Shown here: in pieces, positions 8,971 to 15,395 of the stretch
How the letters are laid out: the number at the start of each line of letters is the position of its first letter
Numbering within the stretch: the stretch's first letter is position 1
Source of the DNA: Naasia sp. SYSU D00057
Lineage (GTDB): Bacteria; Actinomycetota; Actinomycetes; Actinomycetales; Microbacteriaceae
Reading direction: 5' to 3'
DNA: 64,000 nt
NCBI RefSeq assembly: GCF_017916505.1
Contig: NZ_JAFMSZ010000002.1
Location: 186,001-250,000 of the forward strand
Position numbers and translations under genes: made by a program
Notes under the pieces: model-generated
Database searches by the model: none
Told to the model about the DNA's origin: nothing
What the model saw: only the letters and a program-made list of their open reading frames with translations

Positions 8971-9941
8971 GTCCGCTCCAGGGCGCGCGTGAGAGCTTCC
9001 CGCGTGCCGGGCTCGAGGAACGCGGCCGCGATGCTGACGCGGTCGAGCTCCGCGAGGTCCGCCTCGGTCCAGCCGAGCGTGCCGGTGAGGACCTCCCGTT
9101 CACCACGAAGGTCCGACCCGGTCTGCATCGGGTTGTCGTCACCGAGCACCAGCCGCACACCGGCATCCCGGAAGTCGGGAGCGGGGTGGTCGCGGACGTC
9201 CGCGATCGCACCGGTGTACCAGTTCGACGTCGGGCACACCTCGACGACGATCCCCGATTCGGCCGCCCACGCGAGCACCTGCGGATCGTCGAGGATGTGC
9301 GCACCGTGCCCGATCCGCGTGGCGCCGAGCAGCTCCGCCGCCTGGCGCGCCGCGAGGGCAGGCCCGGCCTCCGCCGCATGGCAGGTGATGCCGAGCCCCG
9401 CCGCGCGCGCGATCGCGAAGGCGGGCTGATGCGGCTCCAGCGCCGGATAGAGCAGCTCGTCGCCAGCGAGGTCGAAGCCGACGACCCCGCGCCCCGCGAA
9501 CGAGGCGGCGCTGCGCGCCAGCGCCACGTTCACATCCGCGTCGTGGTGTCGCAGGGCGGCGACCACCGCCCCGGAGGGCATGCCGGTGGCCCTCGAGCCG
9601 TCGGTCATCCCCTCCGCCACGGCCGCGATCACGTCCTCGACGCGCAGCCCCGCCCGCGCATGCGTGACCGGGCCGAACCGCAGCTCCAGGTAGTCCAACC
9701 CCGCTGCTGCGGCGTCCTCGACGGCCTCCCGGGCGATGCGGGCGATGGCGTCGCGGGAGTGGAACAGGGGGTAGGTGGAGGCCACCTTGCGGAGGTAGAC
9801 CGTCAGGTCCGCGGGCGCGTCGAGTCGGATCGCCTGCCCCCATCCGCCGGCCGGATCCGCGATGCCCGCTGCCCGTGCGAGCTCGGCCGCCGTCTCCGGG
9901 CGAACCCGCCCCTCGAGATGGCTGTGCAGATCGACGAGCAC
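8967..9941 (-). CDS. add: Adenosine deaminase
   Basis: A 324-residue zinc hydrolase of the adenosine/AMP deaminase family that converts adenosine to inosine. Metal and catalytic signatures are present: HxH at H6 and H8 (DLHSHLEG), CHAAEAG (the HAxE catalytic motif), RIGHGAHI, and LGDDNPMQTG, where typical enzymes have a TDDP motif. The start is GTG at 9941, one base after the TAG of the phosphorylase gene, with GGAG upstream, so the two are translationally coupled. The 3' end is convergent with gntR. In this operon it would feed the phosphorylase and hydrolase steps of nucleoside salvage. Confidence 0.87.
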   Translation of the reverse strand: MLVDLHSHLEGRVRPETAAELARAAGIADPAGGWGQAIRLDAPADLTVYLRKVASTYPLFHSRDAIARIAREAVEDAAAAGLDYLELRFGPVTHARAGLRVEDVIAAVAEGMTDGSRATGMPSGAVVAALRHHDADVNVALARSAASFAGRGVVGFDLAGDELLYPALEPHQPAFAIARAAGLGITCHAAEAGPALAARQAAELLGATRIGHGAHILDDPQVLAWAAESGIVVEVCPTSNWYTGAIADVRDHPAPDFRDAGVRLVLGDDNPMQTGSDLRGEREVLTGTLGWTEADLAELDRVSIAAAFLEPGTREALTRALERT

Positions 9942-9942
9942 G

Positions 9943-10713
9943 CTAGAGCTCCAGGCGGACGGCGGTCTCGAGCGCCGCTTCGATGCTCATCCGCCACCCG
10001 GCCGCCAGTCGCTCCTTGACTCCCGAGTAGAGGCTCGTGCCGTCGAAGAGGTTGCTCGACGCGGCGCAGATCATTCCGGCTCGCACGCCGCGCAGCCGGG
10101 AGACCACGTACAGGGCCGAGCTCTCCATCTCGACGTTGAGGATGCCGAGCCTGTTGAGCTGCGCGATCCACTCCGGTCCCTCCGCGTAGAAGGCGTCGTC
10201 GCTCACGTTGAGCCCCGAGTGCACCGCGGTGTCGGTGCCTGCGGCGAGCTCTCGTGCGGTCTCCGCCAGCGACATCGCGATGGCGAGATCCGGCACTGCC
10301 GGGTAGCCGGGGTGCGCGTAGGCCGCGGTGGTGCCGTCGTTGCGGAGGGTGCCCTCGCTGACGAGGAGGTCACCCGGCTTCACGCCGGCCTGGAGCCCAG
10401 CGGACGACCCGACGCGGATGAAGGAGGTGACACCGACGCGGATGAGCTCTTCGACCGCGATGGCCGTGGACGGGCATCCCATCCCGGTCGAGGTGGCTGT
10501 GATCCGCCTGCCCTTGTACAGGCCGGTCATGGTCATGTGCTCGCGCTGGTGTGCGACCGTCTTCACGTCGGTGAGGTATTCGGCGATGAGGGGCACCCGG
10601 AAGGGATCCCCGGGCAGCAGGGCGACGGTGGACACCTCGCCGGGCGCGATGCCGATGTGGTACTGCCTCTCGCCGATCCCCACGGCATCCTTGTCGACGG
10701 CTGCAGTGCTCAT
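9943..10713 (-). CDS. udp: Uridine phosphorylase / nucleoside phosphorylase
   Basis: A 256-residue enzyme of the PNP/UDP phosphorylase family, which splits a nucleoside with phosphate into base and (deoxy)ribose-1-phosphate. Family marks are VALLPGDPFRVPLIAEYL near the N-terminus, the phosphate/ribose site region STGMGCPSTAIAVEEL, and NVEMESSALYVV near residue 195. The TLYSG-like C-terminal region and hexameric type resemble uridine phosphorylase, but purine specificity cannot be excluded. It is first gene of a two-gene operon with add, and an operator-like site lies 19 bases before the ATG. Confidence 0.82.
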   Translation of the reverse strand: MSTAAVDKDAVGIGERQYHIGIAPGEVSTVALLPGDPFRVPLIAEYLTDVKTVAHQREHMTMTGLYKGRRITATSTGMGCPSTAIAVEELIRVGVTSFIRVGSSAGLQAGVKPGDLLVSEGTLRNDGTTAAYAHPGYPAVPDLAIAMSLAETARELAAGTDTAVHSGLNVSDDAFYAEGPEWIAQLNRLGILNVEMESSALYVVSRLRGVRAGMICAASSNLFDGTSLYSGVKERLAAGWRMSIEAALETAVRLEL

Positions 10714-10731
10714 CCAGGCCTCCTCGCTTGT

Positions 10732-10747
10732 GGTCCGATGTTATACC
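10732..10747. promoter_or_regulatory. Putative GntR operator 2 (udp-add promoter)
   Basis: GGTCCGATGTTATACC matches operator 1 at 13 of 16 positions: the right half-site TTATACC is intact and the left is degenerate (GGTCC for GGTAT). It lies directly upstream of the phosphorylase start and in the gap after the nucleoside hydrolase gene. Confidence 0.55.
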
Positions 10748-10765
10748 GCAGGCCCGACGATTGGA

Positions 10766-11725
10766 TCAGACGAGCAGGTCGACGAGGTGGGGACCAAGGG
10801 GGCGATCGATCTCGAGCACCACGCGGACGGTCGCGCCCTCTTGGTCGAGCGCTCCCCTGCGCTGGCCACGGAGGTCCGCGATCGTCTGCCCTCGGCCGGG
10901 GCCATCCGTCGTGTCGACCTCGACGGCCACGGCCGGGGCCCGAGTCGGCACGACCCCACGCGCCGCGACCGCAGCCGCCATCGGGTCGTGCAGCGGGCAG
11001 CTGCGCACGCCGTAGAGCGGGAGGTAGAACTCGAAGTAGTGGTCGAGCATCTGCCCGAGAGCGCGCGCGAGCGGCACGGGAGAAGCGAGGAGCCGAGCCC
11101 GGTCGCCCTCGTCGAGCGTGTTCTCGAGCGTGATGTCCAGCGGGACGAGCGTCACCTTCCAGCCGGCCTCGATCACGATCTGAGCCGCCTCGGGATCGTT
11201 CCAGATGTTCGCCTCGGCCACCGCCGTGACGTTGCCGGGTGCGAGCGCAGCGCCGCCCATGGCCGTGACGGCCGCCACTCGGCCCGCCAGGGCCGGGTCG
11301 AGAGCGAGGGCGCGTGCGAGGTTCGTCTGCGGCCCGACCGCGACGACCTCCAGCGCCCCCTCGTACTCGCGGGACAGCCGGAGGAGCAGCTCGGCCGCTG
11401 TGCCCTCCTCGGGACGGCGGGAGGCTTCCGGCACCTCGACGCCGCCGATGCCGTTGTGCCCGTGGATGTGGGGCACTCCTCCGTCGAAGCGCCCGCGCAG
11501 CGGGTCGTGCGCTCCAACCGCCACGGGCACGTCGCTGCGGCCGGCCAGTTCGAGCAGTGCCAGCGAGTTGCGGGCGGCCTGCGCAGCGCTCGTGTTGCCG
11601 CTCACGGTCCCCACGCCCACGAGCTCGACGTCGGGCGACGCGAGGAGATAGGCCAGCGCGAGCGAGTCGTCGATTCCGGTGTCGCAATCCAGGTAGATCG
11701 GACGCTTCTCGGCCGCGGCGGTCAT
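10766..11725 (-). CDS. Inosine-uridine preferring nucleoside hydrolase
   Basis: A 319-residue calcium-dependent N-ribohydrolase that splits nucleosides into base and ribose. The hallmark DCDTGIDD is at residues 13-20, with GHNGIGG, AVGPQTNLA and NIWNDPEAAQ further on, all typical of the IunH/RihA family. The ATG at 11725 has GGAAAGG upstream; the longer frame to 11809 runs back through the operator and was rejected. It lies upstream of the phosphorylase-deaminase pair on the same strand but with its own operator at 11761, so it is probably a separate unit of the same regulon. Confidence 0.9.
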   Translation of the reverse strand: MTAAAEKRPIYLDCDTGIDDSLALAYLLASPDVELVGVGTVSGNTSAAQAARNSLALLELAGRSDVPVAVGAHDPLRGRFDGGVPHIHGHNGIGGVEVPEASRRPEEGTAAELLLRLSREYEGALEVVAVGPQTNLARALALDPALAGRVAAVTAMGGAALAPGNVTAVAEANIWNDPEAAQIVIEAGWKVTLVPLDITLENTLDEGDRARLLASPVPLARALGQMLDHYFEFYLPLYGVRSCPLHDPMAAAVAARGVVPTRAPAVAVEVDTTDGPGRGQTIADLRGQRRGALDQEGATVRVVLEIDRPLGPHLVDLLV

Positions 11726-11760
11726 GAGGTGCCTTTCCTCGACGAGCCTCCCGAGGCCGT

Positions 11761-11776
11761 CGTATGACGTCATACC
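11761..11776. promoter_or_regulatory. Putative GntR operator 3 (nucleoside hydrolase promoter)
   Basis: CGTATGACGTCATACC contains a perfect 14-base palindrome GTATGACGTCATAC. It aligns with operators 1 and 2 (shared GTATGA and ATACC halves with the same spacing) and lies 36 bases before the nucleoside hydrolase start. Confidence 0.65.
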
Positions 11777-11831
11777 TCTCCACCTTACGACCGCTCCCCG
11801 GCCGACCAACCTCCAGCGCCGCCGAGCCGGC

Positions 11832-11887
11832 GGGCCAGTTCGGCAGATCCGGGCCGCCTAGGTGGCCCGGATCTGCCGAACTGGCCC
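11832..11887. repeat. CCTAGG-centred 56-bp palindrome, copy B (perfect arms)
   Basis: Two 24-base arms, exactly complementary, flank GCCTAGGT; the centre CCTAGG is at 11857-11862. It lies just after the stop of the DUF1697 gene and before the promoter of the nucleoside hydrolase gene. Members of the same family are at 5530 and 62177. As RNA it would form a 24-bp or longer hairpin on either strand. Confidence 0.9.
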
Positions 11888-11909
11888 GGATCCGGAATTG
11901 CGGCGGCGG

Positions 11910-12428
11910 TCAGCCGGCGGCGAGGATCTTCGCGAGGGTGCGGAGGTTGCGCGTGGTCGTGAACTCGGCGCGACGCTTGCCGAGGAGCTTGCCGAAGGGG
12001 CTGTCCAGGGTGCTGCCCTTGGCGACCGACCAGTAGAGGACGGCGCCGTCCGCGCGCACCTCGTCCCCGGGCGGCAGGTCGGCGGCCGCGGAGGCGAGAG
12101 CGGAAGCGGTCCGGGGCCCGTCGGTGAACACGACATAGGCGTGCTGGTCGTCGAAGCGGTCGAACGGATACGCGGCCGCCACCCGCTCGACCTCCGCGAG
12201 CGGCAGCACCAGGATGCGCGCCGAGTAGCCGAACCGCTCCCCGACCAGCTGCTCGAGCCGCGGAGCGACCGACGCCGGATCGTCGTCGGTGTCGAACAGC
12301 ACGTTGCCGCTCGCGAGGACGGTCGCCACGGCGCCGAACTCCGCGCCCTCGAGGAGGGCACGGAGCTCGGCCATGGGGACCTTGACGCCCCCGACGTTCA
12401 CGCCGCGCAGCAGCGCCACGCATCTCAC
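11910..12428 (-). CDS. DUF1697 domain-containing protein
   Basis: A 172-residue protein matching the DUF1697 family from its first residues (CVALLRGVNVGGVKVPMAELRALL), a signature seen in many actinobacterial proteins of unknown function. A second conserved stretch, VLASGNVLFDT, follows near residue 40. There is no signal peptide or membrane segment, so it is cytoplasmic. It starts 27 bases after the stop of the DHA2 exporter on the same strand and is probably co-transcribed with it; no functional link is known. Its transcript would end at the perfect palindrome just downstream. Confidence 0.88.
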   Translation of the reverse strand: MRCVALLRGVNVGGVKVPMAELRALLEGAEFGAVATVLASGNVLFDTDDDPASVAPRLEQLVGERFGYSARILVLPLAEVERVAAAYPFDRFDDQHAYVVFTDGPRTASALASAAADLPPGDEVRADGAVLYWSVAKGSTLDSPFGKLLGKRRAEFTTTRNLRTLAKILAAG

Positions 12429-12455
12429 GTCGCTGCCCTTCCGCCGTCGCCGAAC

Positions 12456-14000
12456 TCAGTGACCGGCGAAGCTCCCGCGCGGCGCGTCGGCGGGCTTCTT
12501 CACGAACAGGACCGCCACGATCAGGCCGAGGGACATGAAGCCCGCCACGGTGAACGCGGCGCGCACGCCGGCGACGGTGGCCGACGGGTCGCTCGACACG
12601 TCGCCACCGGCCGCCGCCGCGCCGACCGCCATGACGGTGACGAACAGGGCCGTTCCGGCGGCCGCGGCCACCTGCTGGAAGGTGCTGAGCACGGCGCTGC
12701 CGTGTGAGTACAGGTGCGGGCGCACCGACCCGAGGCCGGAGGTCATCAGCGGGGTGAACGTCGCCGCGAGGCCGACGCTCATCGCGATGTTGACGACGAC
12801 GAGGATCCAGAACGGGGTGTCGAGGCTCACCGTGGTGAGCAGCCACATCGCGCCGCTGATGAGGATGGCGCCGGGGATGAGGAGCAGCTTGGGGCCGCTG
12901 CGGTCGTAGATGCGGCCGATGAACGGGCTCGCGATGCCCTGCAGCAGGCCGCCGGGCAGGGTGATCAGACCCGTCTCCAGCGGACCCAATCCGAGCGCGC
13001 GCTGGGCGAAGAAGGGCAGCAGGATGAACGCGCCGAACATCGTCATGGTCGCGATCAGCATCGACACCATCGAGACGGAGAAGATCGGCGACGCGAACAC
13101 GCGCAGGTCGAGCAGCGCGCGCTCCTTCCGCTGCAGCTGAAGCTGCCGGGCGAGGAACAGCGCGAGGAACACCCCGCCGACGGTGAAGAGGACCCAGACC
13201 GGGATCGCGGCGCCGCCCTCCGCGGACTCGCCGATGCTGGCGAGGCCGTAGACCAGGCCGCCGAAGCCGAGGGCGGCGAGCGGCACGGAGATCACGTCCA
13301 TGCGGGTGCGGGAGGTCTCGGACACGCTGACCATCCACTTCGCGCCGAGCGCGAGCGTGACGAGCGCGATCGGGAGCACGACCCCGAAGATCCAGCGCCA
13401 GCCCCAGTGCTCGAGGATGAAGCCGGACACGGTGGGCCCGAGTGCCGGCGCGACCGAGATGACGATCGAGATGTTGCCCATCATCATGCCGCGACGCGCC
13501 ACCGGCACGAGCGTCATGACGGTGGTCATGAGCAGCGGCATCATGATCGCCGTGCCGGACGCCTGGATCACGCGTCCCGCCAGCAGCACCACGAAGGACG
13601 GCGCCAGTGCGGCCGCCAGCGTGCCGATCGCGAAGAGGCTCATCGCCGTGACGAACAGCGTGCGCGTGCGGACGCGCTGGATGAGGTACCCCGTGATCGG
13701 GATGACGACGGCCATCGTCAGCATGAAGACGGTCGTGAGCCACTGGCCGACGCTCGGCGTGACGTTGAAGTCCTCCTGCAGCACCGGGATCGCGACGCTC
13801 ATCACCGTCTCGTTGAGGATGACGGTGAACGCGGACACCATGAGCACCGCGATGACCTTGCGGTGGTGTCGCGGCAGCTTGGACGAGCCGTCGGAGGAGC
13901 CCGCCTCGGCAGCGGCGGGACGGCCCGCCGCGACGGGAGACGCCTCCGCTACCTCGGGGGTGGAGGGCGGAGTGCCCTCGCTGATGTCGGCGCGTGTCAT
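12456..14000 (-). CDS. Multidrug MFS transporter, DHA2 (EmrB/QacA) family
   Basis: A 514-residue membrane protein with about 14 predicted helices, as expected for DHA2 drug:proton antiporters. Diagnostic segments are QWLTTVFMLTMAVVIPITGY near helix 2 and GPTVSGFILEHWGWRWIF, the antiporter motif C region. A Ser/Ala/Glu-rich cytoplasmic N-terminus of about 45 residues precedes helix 1. It probably exports amphipathic drugs. Upstream, a GTGGAC-AGC-GTCCAC palindrome overlaps the likely transcription start, as for repressor-controlled efflux pumps, but no repressor gene is adjacent. Confidence 0.9.
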   Translation of the reverse strand: MTRADISEGTPPSTPEVAEASPVAAGRPAAAEAGSSDGSSKLPRHHRKVIAVLMVSAFTVILNETVMSVAIPVLQEDFNVTPSVGQWLTTVFMLTMAVVIPITGYLIQRVRTRTLFVTAMSLFAIGTLAAALAPSFVVLLAGRVIQASGTAIMMPLLMTTVMTLVPVARRGMMMGNISIVISVAPALGPTVSGFILEHWGWRWIFGVVLPIALVTLALGAKWMVSVSETSRTRMDVISVPLAALGFGGLVYGLASIGESAEGGAAIPVWVLFTVGGVFLALFLARQLQLQRKERALLDLRVFASPIFSVSMVSMLIATMTMFGAFILLPFFAQRALGLGPLETGLITLPGGLLQGIASPFIGRIYDRSGPKLLLIPGAILISGAMWLLTTVSLDTPFWILVVVNIAMSVGLAATFTPLMTSGLGSVRPHLYSHGSAVLSTFQQVAAAAGTALFVTVMAVGAAAAGGDVSSDPSATVAGVRAAFTVAGFMSLGLIVAVLFVKKPADAPRGSFAGH

Positions 14001-14061
14001 AGGAGACCTCCCGGAAGGGGTGAGCTGGGATGGCGCCTACGGCAGTGGAAGCGCGAACGAA

Positions 14062-14076
14062 GTGGACAGCGTCCAC
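14062..14076. promoter_or_regulatory. Putative repressor operator of the DHA2 exporter
   Basis: GTGGACAGCGTCCAC is a perfect inverted repeat with a 3-base centre, 62 bases before the exporter start. On the reverse strand a TAGAGT hexamer (14092-14087) lies just upstream of it, so the palindrome would cover the transcription start. Its form resembles TetR/MarR-type sites. Confidence 0.5.
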
Positions 14077-14137
14077 ATGCGAGAGGACTCTATCGGGTAC
14101 CTCGGACAACGCACGCGGTTCGCACGTTATGCCCAGG

Positions 14138-14171
14138 TCGGCCCGGGCGATGCGATTTCAGCCCGGGCCGA
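14138..14171 (-). terminator. Hairpin after nrdB
   Basis: An 11-bp stem TCGGCCCGGGC / GCCCGGGCCGA with a 12-base A/T-containing loop starts nine bases after the nrdB stop. It probably ends the nrdA-nrdB transcript. No U-tract follows, as is common in high-GC actinobacteria. Confidence 0.65.
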
Positions 14172-14179
14172 CGGGCGGT

Positions 14180-15169
14180 TCAGGAGCGCGCGGTCGCCTG
14201 CGCGTTGACCTCGTACGAGGTGTTCGTGGACTCGAAGAAGTTGACGAGCTGCAGCGTGTCGTTCGCCGTCGCCATCCACTTCGCCGGGTTCGAGACGTTG
14301 TACTCGGGCTCGAAGCCGAGCTCTTCGAGGCGCCGGTCCGCGAGGTACTTCACGTACTGGTTGATGTAGTTGGCGTTGAGGCCGAGGATGCCGTTCGGGA
14401 GCAGGTCGTGGTTGTACTGCTCCTCCATCTCGACGGCGTCGGTGATCATCTTCTTGATCTCCGCCGCGAACTCGGCCGTCTGCAGGTCCGGGTTCTCGTC
14501 GAGCACCGTGAGGATCAGGTTGATGCCGAACTTGAGGTGCAGGCTCTCGTCGCGGACGATCCAGTCGACGAGCGAGCCGAAGTTGCGCAGCAGGTTCCGC
14601 TGGCGGAACGACAGCGCCACCATGAAGCCCGAGTAGAACCAGATGCCCTCGAGGATGATGTTGTACGCGACCAGGTTGCGGACGAAGTCCTTCTTGCCGG
14701 CCGTCGTCGTGATGTCGAGCTGCTGCTCCGTCATGCGGCGGATGAAGCCGACCTCGAACTCCTCCTTGCGAGCCATCGAGGGCACCTCGACGTGGGAGTT
14801 GTAGGCCTCGTCACGGTCGATCGGGAACGTCTCGAGGACGTACTCGAACGACATGCAGTGGTTCGCCTCCTCCCACATCTGCTTCGCGAGGTAGAGGTGC
14901 GCCTCCGGAGCGTTGATGTAGGGGTAGACGCCGAACGCGAGCGCCTTGTTGACGAGCAGCTCGCTCGGGTTGAAGTAGGACATGAGGAACGTGATCGCGT
15001 GGCGCTCCTCGTCCGTCATCCGCTTGAAGTCGGCGATGTCCTCGCCGAGCTGGATCTCGTTCGGGAACCACGTGTTCGCCACGGCCTGCTCGTACAGGTC
15101 CATCGCCCACTTGTACCGGACGGGCTTCAGCAGGAGGCCTTCCTGAATGCCTGTGCCGAGGATGCTCAT
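14180..15169 (-). CDS. nrdB: Ribonucleotide reductase class I beta subunit, class Ic-like (Phe at radical site)
   Basis: A 329-residue R2 subunit that generates the oxidant used by NrdA to reduce ribonucleotides. Metal ligands can be assigned as E70, E101, H104 (in WEEANHCMSFEY), E174 (LEGIWFYSGF), E208 and H211 (RDESLHL). The residue four after H104, where E. coli R2 has radical Y122, is F108. The first ligand is Glu rather than Asp. Both features match the Chlamydia class Ic enzyme, which uses a Mn/Fe centre and no tyrosyl radical. The ATG has AAGGA upstream. It is the last gene of the nrd operon, 124 bases after the mini-ORF. Cofactor identity is inferred from residues only. Confidence 0.92.
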   Translation of the reverse strand: MSILGTGIQEGLLLKPVRYKWAMDLYEQAVANTWFPNEIQLGEDIADFKRMTDEERHAITFLMSYFNPSELLVNKALAFGVYPYINAPEAHLYLAKQMWEEANHCMSFEYVLETFPIDRDEAYNSHVEVPSMARKEEFEVGFIRRMTEQQLDITTTAGKKDFVRNLVAYNIILEGIWFYSGFMVALSFRQRNLLRNFGSLVDWIVRDESLHLKFGINLILTVLDENPDLQTAEFAAEIKKMITDAVEMEEQYNHDLLPNGILGLNANYINQYVKYLADRRLEELGFEPEYNVSNPAKWMATANDTLQLVNFFESTNTSYEVNAQATARS

Positions 15170-15193
15170 GTCGTGTCCTTGTCTGTATCGGTT

Positions 15194-15230
15194 GGAATCG
15201 GGCGGGGCAGGTGCCGCACCGCCCGATTCC
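15194..15230 (-). other. Intercistronic hairpin before nrdB
   Basis: A 12-bp stem GGAATCGGGCGG / CCGCCCGATTCC encloses a small GGCA/TGCC stem. It lies in the nrd operon between the mini-ORF stop and the nrdB ribosome-binding site. It could tune the nrdA:nrdB ratio by partial termination or by protecting a processed 3' end. Confidence 0.55.
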
Positions 15231-15293
15231 GCAGCCGAAGGAGTTAACGCGTTCCGTCGGCGATTTAGTTCTGCTGAGGGAGGTTTCGTGCGC

Positions 15294-15395
15294 CTACTGG
15301 CAGGAGTCGCACATGAGGAGGTCCATCGGGTCCATCGGGACGAAGTAGGTCTCGCCCGCGGCCGTGAAGACGGTGTCGGTGCCGAACTCGCTCAT
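15294..15395 (-). CDS. 33-residue CxxCQ mini-protein, apparent detached C-terminal redox tail of NrdA
   Basis: A 33-codon frame whose ATG (15395-15393) shares its A with the nrdA stop (TGATG), with a weak AAGGCGGA site upstream. The product ends MDPMDLLMCDSCQ. Class I NrdA proteins normally end with a mobile tail carrying two cysteines, often CxxC near the last residue, that reduces the active-site disulfide. The NrdA frame here ends without such cysteines, so the tail seems to be encoded separately in the -1 frame. Two TGA codons in a row close the nrdA frame. It could be translated by re-initiation, fused by -1 frameshifting, or reflect a sequencing or mutational frameshift. It is too small for most gene callers. 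Confidence 0.6.
   Translation of the reverse strand: MSEFGTDTVFTAAGETYFVPMDPMDLLMCDSCQ

Noticed and set aside
12714-14369. Long plus-strand frame opposite the DHA2 exporter
   Set aside because: Low-complexity Arg/Asp/His-rich translation typical of the antisense of a high-GC gene; the reverse frame is a clear membrane transporter.
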